From Methylophaga sp. (GTDB lineage: Bacteria > Pseudomonadota > Gammaproteobacteria > Nitrosococcales > Methylophagaceae): a DNA stretch of 35,783 nucleotides. The stretch's first letter is position 1. Each line of letters starts with the position of its first letter. The stretch is taken from positions 1 through 35,783 of the forward strand of contig NVVW01000024.1 in the NCBI GenBank assembly GCA_002733505.1, written 5' to 3'. The translations under genes were made by a program, and so were the position numbers. Positions 23,407 to 33,072 of the stretch are shown here, piece by piece. Below the pieces are notes generated by a model. The model saw nothing but the letters and a program-made list of their open reading frames with translations, did not search any database and was not told the origin of the DNA.

Positions 23407-24247
23407 AAGGCTTTCTAAAACGAAGCGTCATTCGATCACTTTCACCAATCGCTAAATATTTGTCACGATATTCATCGCCTAAACGCAGTGTTGGTGGCAA
23501 TGTCCAAACCCCTTTAGGGTGGAGTGTATTATCAAGCGGATTAGCATTTATTGCTGACTTTTCTTCTAATACAAACCCTGCTTGTTCTGCTAAATTAATC
23601 ACTAATTGCTCTGTTAGATATCCTGAACTTTTCATCGTTTCTAAATCAGTATCAGGCAGTGCTCGATGCTCCGTTATTCCTAACACTCCACCCGGCTTTA
23701 AAGCAGCAAAAAAAGCCGTAAACATCTCAGTTTCATAGCCTCCTTTTAACCAATTGTGCACATTTCTAAAGGTTAAAATCACATCTACACTATTATTTGG
23801 TGCAATATTCCAATGAGAAGGTGGCCCTAATTCAACTAGGCTCACTTGGTCATACTGAACAGGAGATTGTTCTAGCCAGTGCTGATAGTTTTTGGCCATA
23901 TTTTTGCGCCATTCCGGGCCTGTATTTTGAGGGAAACCTGCGGCGATGAACTGACCATTACCTGATTTAATAAACGGTGCAATAATCTCGGTGTACCAGC
24001 CTTTTCCCGGCCAAATTTCAATCACTGTCATGTCAGATTTAATGCCGAAAAATGCCAGTGTTTTGCCGGGGTTACGATAAACGTCTCTAGCTTTATTATT
24101 AGCTGTTCGATGCTCAGCGATAACTGCACTTCCTAATTTAAATTGCTCACTTTCAGTTATAGTTGATGTTGCGTTTTTGGCCACCGTAAATAAAAACCAA
24201 GAAAGCAGCCCAAGAAGGATCAGCGTAATAAGTCGAGTTATGGTCAT
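23405..24247 (-). CDS. Predicted class I methyltransferase (COG4798 type), N-terminal membrane anchor
   Basis: 280 aa, AAGGAG ahead of the ATG. An N-terminal hydrophobic segment (about 3-22, ITRLITLILLGLLSWFLF) indicates a signal-anchor. VIEIWPGKGWYTEIIAPF is the SAM-binding motif I (the usual D/E-x-GxGxG appears as EIWPGKGW, the mark of COG4798). A FRNVHNWL and HPKGVWTLPPTLRLGDEY region also fits. Substrate unknown. Near the arsenosugar cluster, but separated from it by a repeat. Confidence 0.75.
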   Translation of the reverse strand: MTITRLITLILLGLLSWFLFTVAKNATSTITESEQFKLGSAVIAEHRTANNKARDVYRNPGKTLAFFGIKSDMTVIEIWPGKGWYTEIIAPFIKSGNGQFIAAGFPQNTGPEWRKNMAKNYQHWLEQSPVQYDQVSLVELGPPSHWNIAPNNSVDVILTFRNVHNWLKGGYETEMFTAFFAALKPGGVLGITEHRALPDTDLETMKSSGYLTEQLVINLAEQAGFVLEEKSAINANPLDNTLHPKGVWTLPPTLRLGDEYRDKYLAIGESDRMTLRFRKP

Positions 24248-24257
24248 GCTTTTCTCC

Positions 24258-24408
24258 TTTTATACCTAAATTACTTGAAGATACAGATTTATATTTTTCG
24301 TCACTCCCGCATGCTTTTAGCGGGAGTCTAGTGTTTCCGCTAGAGATCTCCGATAAAAGATCTCGGGGATGACAAGCTTTCTACAAGATCATCTGCAACT
24401 TGAATGAT
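24258..24408. repeat. Intergenic repeat element with nested palindromes
   Basis: Begins with TATACCTAAATTACTTGAAG, close to TATACCCAAAATATCTTGAA beside the 18217 element, and ends in a related ACTTGAATGAT. Inside are ACTCCCGC / GCGGGAGT (about 24304-24328) and the AGATCT-containing palindrome at about 24343-24363. Same class as the repeats at 22175 and 27626. Confidence 0.6.
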
Positions 24409-25051
24409 AGCGCTTTAAATCATCAAACGTGTCAACATCCCATTGCTGACGTGCTTCAATCAGTGTTAAGCCCAGTCCAGTTATACGTTGGCGGGTGTTT
24501 TTTAAAACCTGATTATGACCCCAAGTCATATTTAAAAACAACTGTGGATGAACTTTGCTCATTCCTATCATGGCATAACCACCATCTTCAGCTGGCGCAA
24601 TAACTACTTCATTTTGTGCTTGTAGTGTAGTAATTGCAAATTCAAAGTCGTTAGCTGTAAAAGATGGGCAGTCGCAGCCTACTAGCAATACTCTAGATAC
24701 GTATTGTAGCGCTGTGCTAATTGCATGGTGCATGCGCTCACCTAAATCGTTGCCCTGTTGTTGATGCAAAGACACTGCATACTGTTTTTTACAGCGTTTA
24801 AAGAACGGATCCTTGATATCAGGACTGCACCATAGTTGAATTGGACAAAAATGCGCTTTAGATAATAATAACAAAGTTCTTTGAGTCAATTCAATATGCA
24901 CATCAGCCGCTTGTTGGGCGCTAAGTTCGGGCATTAACCTTGTTTTCACTTGTCCTGCTACGGGTGCTTTGCAGAAGACTAGAATTGCGGTGTTGGGGTA
25001 TTTATAGTGCACGCTTAAAAGGCATGAGTAATAATTTCGGTATATTGACAT
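24389..25051 (-). CDS. TIGR04282-type arsenosugar-cluster glycosyltransferase (DUF2064)
   Basis: Up to 220 aa; the family usually starts near the ALIVF strand, so a GTG at 25012 (VHYKYPNTAILVF) is a possible shorter start. AILVFCKAPVAGQVKTRLMPELSAQQA, RVLLVGCDCPSF and DFEFAITTLQ... EDGGYAMIGM are the DUF2064/TIGR04282 signature: a GT-A-fold nucleotide-sugar transferase. Its overlap with the sterol-desaturase-like gene upstream supports one operon. Member of the arsenosugar cluster. Confidence 0.85.
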   Translation of the reverse strand: MSIYRNYYSCLLSVHYKYPNTAILVFCKAPVAGQVKTRLMPELSAQQAADVHIELTQRTLLLLSKAHFCPIQLWCSPDIKDPFFKRCKKQYAVSLHQQQGNDLGERMHHAISTALQYVSRVLLVGCDCPSFTANDFEFAITTLQAQNEVVIAPAEDGGYAMIGMSKVHPQLFLNMTWGHNQVLKNTRQRITGLGLTLIEARQQWDVDTFDDLKRYHSSCR

Positions 25052-25787
25052 CTTTTATATGCTGATATTGAGTTAAGCCTATTTTCATCTCAATATGCCC
25101 CTGCTGTGGCTGATCGATATAGCTATTAAATAATCGATCCCAAATACTAATAGAAAAACCGTAATTGCTATCTGTTTCGGTCTGAATTACCGAGTGATGC
25201 ACTCGGTGCATATCAGGTGTAACCAAAAATAAGCGGATGACTTTGTCGATTACTAACGGAATTCGAATATTACTGTGATTAAATAACGCACAACTGCTTA
25301 ATATGATTTCAAACACAACAACAGCGACAGGGTTTACACCTATAATTAAGATGCAGACAACCTTGTAAGCCATTGAAATAAATATTTCTATTGGATGGAA
25401 TCTTATTGCTGTAGTGACATCAAAGTCAAGATCAGTGTGATGGACTTTATGTAACCGCCATAACCATTTCCACTGATGTGAGGCGCGATGCTGCCCGTAA
25501 ATAGCAAGATCAAGTAGCACAATACTGATCACAAAACCTGCCACCGCTGGCAAATCTATAAGATGTAATAAGCCCCAGCTATTCTCCATCGCGGTATTAG
25601 CAGCCCACAATGCCGCAGTGGCAATAGTAACTCGCATTAAAACCATGCTCAGTACGGAAAGTGCGAAATTAGCTGACCAGCGTTGCCAACGCGAGATCAG
25701 TATTTGCCGGCGTGGCGCAATGACTTCCCATAGGATCATCACCGCCAAAACGCCGGTAAAGATAGCTAAGCGCTCTACGCCTTCCAA
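25002..25787 (-). CDS. Sterol desaturase / fatty-acid hydroxylase family membrane protein
   Basis: 261 aa, TTG start at 25787 inside the upstream gene's end with AAAGGG ahead. Hydrophobic segments with histidine boxes HRASH (about 104-108), HKVHH (about 117-121) and a later HRVHH that should hold a di-iron centre. This family hydroxylates or desaturates lipids. It sits between the two cluster glycosyltransferases and overlaps both, so it is part of this operon. A lipid substrate would fit an arsenic-containing lipid (arsenolipid); that link is inference. Confidence 0.8.
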   Translation of the reverse strand: MEGVERLAIFTGVLAVMILWEVIAPRRQILISRWQRWSANFALSVLSMVLMRVTIATAALWAANTAMENSWGLLHLIDLPAVAGFVISIVLLDLAIYGQHRASHQWKWLWRLHKVHHTDLDFDVTTAIRFHPIEIFISMAYKVVCILIIGVNPVAVVVFEIILSSCALFNHSNIRIPLVIDKVIRLFLVTPDMHRVHHSVIQTETDSNYGFSISIWDRLFNSYIDQPQQGHIEMKIGLTQYQHIKDVNIPKLLLMPFKRAL

Positions 25788-26467
25788 AATCGCCCTTTCC
25801 TATAAAGTGGTTCTAGATCAGTAGGATCCGTACCTAAAAAATAACGTAAACGTAGCCACCACATCAATAATATTGTTTTAACTATACCAAAACTTAGCCA
25901 TCTTCTACCCGAACTAATGACTTTAGTTTTTACACAATAGGGTTTACTGTGTTTTTTCAATTTAGTGGATAATTCAATATCTTCCATCAAAGCGATATCT
26001 GCATAACCGCCTAATTGTTCAAATAATGCTTTTTCAACAAACAAAGCGTGATCGCCCGTGGCTATGCCTGTCCAACATGACCGTTTATTCATCATCCACG
26101 CAACAAGCGATAGAATAACTGACTTTCCGCTGAGCTTGATATCAAACCGCCCCCATTGAAAGCCTTCATCCATCGCTCGTTGAACCTGCTCTAATGCATC
26201 TTTTGGCAAAAAAGTATCGGCATGAAGAAACAGCAATATAGGTGCATTTGCCATTGCCGCGCCTACATTCATCTGTAATCCCCGACCCTTATCAGATCGA
26301 AGCACATCATCAACCAATGATTCAACTAAGCTCACAGTATCATCTTCACTGCCGCCATCCACCACGATTACTTCACACTCAGGCCGCAAAGCTTGCAGCT
26401 TGGTTAAAAACGTTATGATCCCTACTTCTTCATTATAAGTGGGGATAATGATGCTTATATCAGCCAT
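25775..26467 (-). CDS. TIGR04283-type arsenosugar-cluster glycosyltransferase (GT2)
   Basis: 230 aa. ADISIIIPTYNEEVGI is the GT2 N-terminal strand, VVDGGSEDDT is the first acidic nucleotide-sugar motif, GRGLQMNVGAA and LFLHADTFLP carry the DxD-type site, and GGYADIALMEDIELSTKL completes the fold. This is the standard set for TIGR04283 enzymes of arsenosugar clusters. It starts 6 bp after the stop of the ArsM gene upstream. Confidence 0.88.
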   Translation of the reverse strand: MADISIIIPTYNEEVGIITFLTKLQALRPECEVIVVDGGSEDDTVSLVESLVDDVLRSDKGRGLQMNVGAAMANAPILLFLHADTFLPKDALEQVQRAMDEGFQWGRFDIKLSGKSVILSLVAWMMNKRSCWTGIATGDHALFVEKALFEQLGGYADIALMEDIELSTKLKKHSKPYCVKTKVISSGRRWLSFGIVKTILLMWWLRLRYFLGTDPTDLEPLYRKGRFWKA

Positions 26468-26473
26468 GTTTAG

Positions 26474-27604
26474 TTAGCAGCAGTCCGTTTCATCACTACA
26501 ACATTCACTTGATCCACTATGTATTCCACCTTTAGTTTCAGAGGCTGGTCTAAGCGTGCCCGCAGGTGAGCACCAAGTTTTCGGTTCTTGTAGTGTCTTA
26601 GGTGTAATACCAATAAAATCATCACCATAACCCCCTTGTGTCATTAGTTCAAATGAACGGGCACAGCTTGCTATGCGCTGTCCACGTGGATAAACATGGC
26701 CTTCATCATCATACACTTCAGAATAAGGGCCACGATAAATCAGTGCATGACCGACATCTAAGCAAGGTTGATCTTTTGGTTTTGTCGCTGTTATCGTCAC
26801 TGAACGAAATTCAATCCCTTCAACTACTTGCCAAGGCTCGCTTTCCCATTTGTCATAGGCTACAGCTACAAAGCCTGCCTTAACAAAGTCATCTAACATT
26901 GCTTGTTCTTGCAATGCACCTGATATACAGCCACTCCACAATGTAGGATCATCCTTAAGATGTTGTGGCACAGTTTCATCGCTAACAATATCTGAAATAG
27001 CAACACGTCCACCCGGTTTAGTGACGCGAAAGATCTCTTCGATCATCTTTATTTTATCACTATCTTGTACTAAATTTAATACACAGTTAGAAACAACAAG
27101 ATCGATACTATTATCTGCAATAAGAGGGTTTTGGCTGGATTGTTTTTGCTGCCATTGTTGATGACGAATTAGACTTTCGGCATCATTGATAGGATCTTGT
27201 TTAAGTTGTGTATCAACCGCATCTAAATTAATGGCCAAATCTTCAATTAAGCCTTTAACAAAGGTGACCTTGTCACCCCCTAATTTTTCTGCCATTTCAG
27301 CTTGATATTTACGAGCCAAGGCCAACATATCATCATTCATATCAATGCCAATAACCTTGCCGTTGTCACCAACAAGTTGCGCGGCCATATAACAAATCTT
27401 GCCCGATCCAGCGCCCAAATCGAGGACGGTATCCCCTTCTTTTACATACCGCGATGGATCGCCACAGCCATAATCTTTATCAATAATTTCCTGCGGTAAT
27501 AATTTTAATAATGTCGCATCATAATCAACAGGACAGCATAAGTCTGGCTGAACTTGATCAGCCCCTTCTGAATAACGGTCTAATACGCTGTGTTCTACTT
27601 CCAT
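26474..27604 (-). CDS. arsM: Arsenite methyltransferase-like protein of the arsenosugar cluster (ArsM)
   Basis: 376 aa. SAM site LDLGAGSGKICYMAAQLVG (about 61-79). Cysteines C47 (YGCGDPS), C174 (SNCVLN) and C226 (SGCISG) match the three arsenic-binding/catalytic cysteines of ArsM, and the tail ends ECCSDETDCC, a Cys-rich metal-binding end. A second domain (about 270-345) fits cluster-type ArsM, which transfers methyl and perhaps adenosyl groups to arsenic. Alternating with ArsS, two glycosyltransferases and a flavoprotein this defines an arsenosugar set. Confidence 0.88.
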   Translation of the reverse strand: MEVEHSVLDRYSEGADQVQPDLCCPVDYDATLLKLLPQEIIDKDYGCGDPSRYVKEGDTVLDLGAGSGKICYMAAQLVGDNGKVIGIDMNDDMLALARKYQAEMAEKLGGDKVTFVKGLIEDLAINLDAVDTQLKQDPINDAESLIRHQQWQQKQSSQNPLIADNSIDLVVSNCVLNLVQDSDKIKMIEEIFRVTKPGGRVAISDIVSDETVPQHLKDDPTLWSGCISGALQEQAMLDDFVKAGFVAVAYDKWESEPWQVVEGIEFRSVTITATKPKDQPCLDVGHALIYRGPYSEVYDDEGHVYPRGQRIASCARSFELMTQGGYGDDFIGITPKTLQEPKTWCSPAGTLRPASETKGGIHSGSSECCSDETDCC

Positions 27605-27625
27605 CTTTGTTCCTTAATTATTTTT

Positions 27626-27703
27626 CGTCATTCCGGTATGTTTTTAGCAGGAACCCATCAAATAAACAATAAATCCCCAATATTAAAGAACTCGGGAATG
27701 ACG
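27626..27703. repeat. Intergenic palindromic repeat between arsS and arsM
   Basis: CGTCATTCC (27626-27634) is an exact reverse complement of GGAATGACG (27695-27703), with TTTTTAGCAGG inside. It lies between two genes that otherwise look co-transcribed and may act as a processing or termination point. Confidence 0.65.
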
Positions 27704-27722
27704 TATATTTTCTAAGCTAAAA

Positions 27723-28682
27723 TCACGATAAAGCGCCACCACAACTACTGCCCTGCCCCGCAGTGCATCCATAACAATGCTGCCGTGTAGCAATTTTATC
27801 TGATTGTAAATCAGTCGCCACCAAGTCTGCAATATGCATTTTTCCTTGATTATCTGCCAAAGGTAAATCAAGCATCTGGTTAAAATCACAATCATATAGA
27901 TAGCCTTGCCAGTCAACGCTTATTGTATTGATGCACATTACTTGTTCTAGCGTATCGGGGTTGTAACTATCCACTAATAATTGCATATAATCATCAAAGC
28001 TTCCTTTACTAATCAATGTGCTACCAAAGCGTTTAATGGGCATATTAGTAATGGTATATAGCCGATTAAAGTCAATATCATAATGTTCTTTTAAATGTGT
28101 TTTATAACTACTTTCTAATGCTTGCTGTGCAGGTGGTAATGTTGCGCCTTGTGGGTTAAACACTAAATCTAATTTTAAATCACTATCTGATTGACCATAA
28201 CCTAAGTCATTTAAACGTTTTAATGCTCGAATACTACTTTTAAATGTACCGCTGCCACGCTGTTTATCAACATTTTCTTCTAAATAACAGGGTAATGATG
28301 CCACTATGGTTACCTTATGTTCAGCTAAAAACTCAGCCATTTCTTCATAGGCTACTTCTTCTAAGATCACTAGATTACAACGATCAATCACCGTAATAGC
28401 TAATTTAGCCGCCTCACTAACCAAATAGTGAAAATACGGATTCATCTCCGGTGCACCACCTGTTAAGTCTAGTGTTTTCACGCCCGTATTTTTAGCTAAA
28501 TTTAAAACCTGATCGATGGTTTCCTTGCTCATCAGTTCAGTACGTTTAGGTCCTGCATTAACATGACAATGCACACAACTTAAATTACATAAATAACCTA
28601 AATTAAGCTGGATAATCTCTAAACTACCACGTGTTAGCGGTGGAAATGTCGAGTTTTCTAAATAAGGTAGCGTTTCAATCAT
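27723..28682 (-). CDS. arsS: Arsenosugar biosynthesis radical SAM protein ArsS
   Basis: 319 aa. The iron-sulfur motif CNLSCVHCH (C32, C36, C39 as CxxxCxxC) is that of radical SAM enzymes. LDLTGGAPEMNPYF (about 95-108) is the SAM-binding GGE-type loop, and a C-terminal CYGCTAGQGSSCGG carries extra cysteines typical of ArsS. ArsS moves the adenosyl group to methylated arsenic in arsenosugar synthesis. Start overlaps the TVP38 stop (ATGA) so both are translationally coupled. Confidence 0.92.
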   Translation of the reverse strand: MIETLPYLENSTFPPLTRGSLEIIQLNLGYLCNLSCVHCHVNAGPKRTELMSKETIDQVLNLAKNTGVKTLDLTGGAPEMNPYFHYLVSEAAKLAITVIDRCNLVILEEVAYEEMAEFLAEHKVTIVASLPCYLEENVDKQRGSGTFKSSIRALKRLNDLGYGQSDSDLKLDLVFNPQGATLPPAQQALESSYKTHLKEHYDIDFNRLYTITNMPIKRFGSTLISKGSFDDYMQLLVDSYNPDTLEQVMCINTISVDWQGYLYDCDFNQMLDLPLADNQGKMHIADLVATDLQSDKIATRQHCYGCTAGQGSSCGGALS

Positions 28683-29386
28683 TCTAATTCAGCTGTGTTA
28701 TTACTCGTGGCAATCCTATTTCGATGCCGCATTGCCATGGATGTAGCTAATGCTAAAACACCAATCAATACAAAAGATAAGATTACTTCCGTGGTAAATA
28801 GTTCATTCATCGCATTAACGGTAGATAATGACTGACCTAAATTTACAATAACAAAACTAACAGGCAGCATGCCTAAGAAGGTGCCAATAGCATAGTGTTT
28901 TGTTTTTATTGGACTAAAAGCAAACACCATATTGACAAACCAAAAGGGAAATAACGGCACTGCTCGCATAAAGAGCAGATAACTAAAGGCATCATCTTGC
29001 AGTTTTGCCATAATTTTTTCAGTGGACTTCATCTTTTCAAGTTTTGGCCTAGCCCAATCAGCTATCAAATAGCGCGCTATCCAAAACACTAAAACAGCAC
29101 CGATGGTAGCTGCCGTTAATGCTAACAATGTCCCATACCATCGACCAAAAACAAAACCTATTGCTAAAGACATAATGGCAGCCCCAGGCAAATTTAACAT
29201 GGTGGATAGAATATAAATACCGCCAGCAATGAAGAATGCTTTCCAGAAGTTAGCCTGGGTATACGTCAACAATTCATCTTTATGCTGTTTAAGATTTTCA
29301 AAACTTAAATACTCTGGTCCGCCATAGATAAAGAACAGCACAATAAGCCCCAAAAGCATGGCAACAATAATCAGTTTTTTTATCAT
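28679..29386 (-). CDS. TVP38/TMEM64 family membrane protein
   Basis: 235 aa with about five hydrophobic segments. GAAIMSLAIGFVFGRWYG, FWIARYLIADWARPKLEKM and FLLFMRAVPLFPFWFVNMVFAF, with PVSFVIVNLGQSL, are the SNARE-associated (VTT) family signature. Such proteins sit beside flavoproteins in arsenosugar clusters, and may export a product or act on membrane lipids. ATG overlaps the upstream flavoprotein stop by one base. Confidence 0.9.
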   Translation of the reverse strand: MIKKLIIVAMLLGLIVLFFIYGGPEYLSFENLKQHKDELLTYTQANFWKAFFIAGGIYILSTMLNLPGAAIMSLAIGFVFGRWYGTLLALTAATIGAVLVFWIARYLIADWARPKLEKMKSTEKIMAKLQDDAFSYLLFMRAVPLFPFWFVNMVFAFSPIKTKHYAIGTFLGMLPVSFVIVNLGQSLSTVNAMNELFTTEVILSFVLIGVLALATSMAMRHRNRIATSNNTAELE

Positions 29387-30810
29387 TATTGCCCTCCCCG
29401 CAAACGAAATAACCGCTTAATCCATTTTTTTCGACTCGATGTTAATGATTCTTTCATTCGCTGATCTGCCACGTGCTTGTTAATTTGAGCTAAGGTGGGA
29501 TAAATATGGATGGTATTACTTAATGCTGAAATATTTAAACCCTGTGAGATAGCTAAAACATATTCGGCAATCAATTCGCCAGCATGATGCCCCACGATAC
29601 AAGCCCCCAACAACTTGCCTTTAGGTGAGGTGATAACTTTTGCCATGCCCTCTGTTTCACCATCAATAATGCCTCGATCAAGCTCGGCAAAAGGAAATAC
29701 ATAAACGCGATGTTTAACGCCAGCTTGTTGTGCTTCTAGTTCTGATAAACCCACACGGGCAAGCTCAGGTGCCGTAAAGGTACACCATGGAATGTTTTTA
29801 TTTTGTGCTTTAGCTGGCAAATGAAATAAGGTGTTTCTTAATACAACTCCTGCCTGATGTTCAGCCATATGAGTAAATAAATAAGGCCCAGCCACATCGC
29901 CACAGGCAAAGATTTTTTTATTAGTCGTACGTAGTCGCTCATCAATAACTAAACGTCCTTTTGCCGTTTTAACGTCTGCTTTGTCTAAGCCCAGCTTGTC
30001 GATATTGGCACGACGACCTGTTGCCACCAATAGATGCGTTCCATTAATGACAGTAGCATCATCTAAATAAACACTTACTCCACACTCATTTTTTTCAACT
30101 GAATCGACTATAGAATTCAAATGTAAATCAATGCCATCCTTTATAAATTTCTGCTCAACGACGCCGCTCATATCCGCATCTTCTCCTGCTAAGATCGCAG
30201 TATCACTCAGCAGACTAACTTTAGCGCCTAATCGAACAAAACTCTGTGCCATCTCGCAACCCATAGCACCGCTACCAATTACAATTAAATGGCTAATATT
30301 TTCTGTAACAGAAAAAATCGTTTCATTTGTTAAGTAATTAACACCCGCTAAACCTGAAATGGGCGGTATAAAAGGTCTTGAACCTGTTGCCAATACAAAT
30401 TTGCGTGCCGTTATTTTACGATCTTCAAGCAATAAGCAATTTTGCGCAATAAATTGAGCCTCAGCAAATACTACCTCAACCCCCATTGCGCGAAAACGTT
30501 CAGGGCTATCATTGGGTTCAATGGTTTTTATTACATCTGTAATGCGCTGCATTACTGCACTTTGGCTCACAGGATCTAAGCTTGCGGAAAGCCCAAATTG
30601 TTGCGCTGTGTTAACCGTGTTGGCAACACCTGCAGCATGAATAAGTGCTTTACTGGGCACACAACCAGTATAAAGGCAATCGCCACCTAAACGATGCTTT
30701 TCAATAAGTATTACCTTAGCACCCAAAGCAGCTGCGCCAGCGGCAGTAACCAGCCCTGCCGCGCCACCACCAATAATACATAAATCATATTCCGTTTTTT
30801 GTAGACGCAT
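29386..30810 (-). CDS. Pyridine-nucleotide disulfide oxidoreductase, dihydrolipoamide-dehydrogenase-like
   Basis: 474 aa. FAD motif LCIIGGGAAGLVTA (about 10-23), redox pair C45 and C50 in GGDCLYTGCVPSK, a second nucleotide motif IVIGSGAMGCEMAQS, and a C-terminal domain with HIYPTLAQ. It resembles the mercuric-reductase/lipoamide-dehydrogenase set that is often joined or coupled to TVP38 in arsenosugar clusters. Reduction of an arsenic intermediate is plausible but not proved. First gene of the leftward arsenosugar operon. Confidence 0.87.
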   Translation of the reverse strand: MRLQKTEYDLCIIGGGAAGLVTAAGAAALGAKVILIEKHRLGGDCLYTGCVPSKALIHAAGVANTVNTAQQFGLSASLDPVSQSAVMQRITDVIKTIEPNDSPERFRAMGVEVVFAEAQFIAQNCLLLEDRKITARKFVLATGSRPFIPPISGLAGVNYLTNETIFSVTENISHLIVIGSGAMGCEMAQSFVRLGAKVSLLSDTAILAGEDADMSGVVEQKFIKDGIDLHLNSIVDSVEKNECGVSVYLDDATVINGTHLLVATGRRANIDKLGLDKADVKTAKGRLVIDERLRTTNKKIFACGDVAGPYLFTHMAEHQAGVVLRNTLFHLPAKAQNKNIPWCTFTAPELARVGLSELEAQQAGVKHRVYVFPFAELDRGIIDGETEGMAKVITSPKGKLLGACIVGHHAGELIAEYVLAISQGLNISALSNTIHIYPTLAQINKHVADQRMKESLTSSRKKWIKRLFRLRGGQ

Positions 30811-30832
30811 AAAAGAGTAAAACCTTACAAAA

Positions 30833-32922
30833 TTAAATGATTTTATAGTCGGGCAAATGTTCTAACAACTGCTTACCATACGCTTTGGTTAATAATCGTC
30901 GATCTAAAATCGTAATTCGTCCTGAATCTGTTTCTTTTCGTAATAATCTACCACAAGCCTGAATGAGTTTAATGCTGACAGCAGGCAAAGACAAACTTAC
31001 AAAAGGTTGGCCGCCCGAACGCATTACCCACTCTTGCTTTGCTTGCTCGATAGGTCGCGTAAACACCGGGAATGGTAATTTAGTAATCACCACATGGCGA
31101 CACAAATTACCGGGCAAGTCTACGCCTTCGGCAAACCTATCCATACCAAAAATAATGCTACCCTTGCCTGCTTCAATACGTTTAATATGCTCCACCAACA
31201 TATTTTAGGCGACAAACTATCACCTTGCAATAAAATAACAGATCTTAAAGCCGCGGGTAATTGTCGATACACGGTATCCATTACTTTTTTTGAGGTAAAC
31301 AACACCAAAGTTGCTTCAGCTTGGTCGATAATACTAGGGATCTTTTTAACCAGTTCTTGTTGCCAATCTTCATAGTTATCATTGGGTAATGATTGCATTT
31401 CTGGTAATGATAAAGTGGCTTGCTGTTGATAATTAAACGGCGATTGCACCGCTAGAAAATGATTTTCATTAAAGCGTTTCAAGCCACAGTCATTTCTAAA
31501 ACGTTGAAACAAACCTAAACCTCGCAGTGTCGCCGATGTTAACACCACACCATACGCCCTATTCCACAAACTGCTTTCAAGAAAATAAGCCGATGTCATC
31601 GGGCCGGCGTTCACCACCAAGGTGTTGGTTTTAGCAAACTTCTCATACGATAGCCAACGCACATTAGGCGGACAATCAGGCTTATCTTCATCCAAAAATA
31701 AACCCATAAAATCAATTAAATACCCAAAGATATTTTGCACTGTACCGACTTGGGGTAATAATAGCTCCGCTAGTTTTTGGGGCACTTGCTGGGTTTCCAC
31801 GCCATCTTTTAGCCATTGAGAAAACACCTTATAGTGTTTGTAAATGATATTGGCGCGTTGCAATAAACCTTGGCACGGTATAATCATCGCCTTAACTAAT
31901 GGGCTTTGCCAATAAATACGTGGCTCACTGATTTTGCCAGCTACCACATCTTTAATGAGATCATCGCTGAGTAGCATGGTTTCTAATTGTTGCAATAAAG
32001 TGATAATACCCGGCAGATCACGCCGCAGTTCCATCAGCATAAAACCAAAATCATGTTGGCGATGTGCCAAGGCTTTGGTGAGCTTTTTCAGCACACTATC
32101 AGCGGTTTCAGTAGTTTGATATAACTGAGTGAAGTTTAGCGCCTTAGCGGCATGCTCTAAAGCTTTTTGAGGCAGATTATGTGCTTCATCAAAGATAAAT
32201 AACACTTCTTCAGGATTAGGTAAAACTAAGCCGCCGCCTAGATCGGCATCGCTTAATACCAAGTCATGGTTAGCGATAATAACCTGCGCGGTGCTCATTT
32301 CTTTTCGCACTAAATAATATGGGCAACGATAATATTGGGAACAATTTTTACCTGCACAGCCTTCTGAATCAGTTGATATTTCACTCCAAAGTGCCGGTTC
32401 AATGGCATCACTGCGGTTATCGCGGTCGCCATCCCATTTGTTTTTATCCCACTGCTTAAATAGCTCTTTTGCCCTAGCCCGTCGTTTAGCTTTTAGATAT
32501 TTGCCATCTACATCAAAAGATAAGTCCTGTTGATTGTCATTAACTAGGCTTATTAATTTGCTGGGGCACAAATAACGCCTACGCCCCTTCGCTTGAATAA
32601 ACTTAATTTCTTTGCCGGTAGCGCGGACAAACTCAGGCAAATCTTTTTGCAATAATTGCTGCTGCAAATTAACCGTTGCCGTACTAATCACCAACATCTT
32701 TTTTTGAGTTAAAGCGACATCAATCGCACCTGCTAAATACGCTAAAGTTTTACCCACACCTGTTGGCGCTTCAACCACTGCCATGCGTTGATGATCAGGA
32801 AGTTTCATGCGATCAGCAATAAACTGGCTCATCTCAATTTGCTGAGGCCGCGCCCGAAAGTCAGGCATTGAATTTTCAATGTATTTAAAGGTAGATTGAA
32901 CCACGTTATAAAAGTTTTTCAT
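30833..32922 (-). pseudogene. dinG: DinG-type ATP-dependent DNA helicase, frameshifted
   Basis: Start ATG at 32922 (MKNFYNVVQS). The first frame carries Walker A EAPTGVGKT (K58), the iron-sulfur cysteines (RRYLCPSK, EGCAGKNCSQYYRCPYY), FIFDEAHNLPQ and VVLTSATLRG. It loses frame near 31205. The rest (MLVEHIKRIEAGKG, FAEGVDLPG, CGRLLRKETDSGR) continues in another frame to 30833. Adding one A to the run AAAA at about 31207-31204 joins them as SPKNMLVEH. So either this is a real inactivating single-base loss or a sequencing error in a short homopolymer. The intact yoaA (11366) could cover for it only in part. Confidence 0.85.
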
Positions 32923-33072
32923 TGTTATAAAAATGACTATTCTACGGATCATTTTATAATCTCGCATTATGGTGCAGCTATTTATAATAAAGCAATGCGA
33001 ACTCTTGGTATATTTACCAAATATAAAAGGGTATTATTTATCCTTTTTCTAGCATACTTAAACGACTATATA

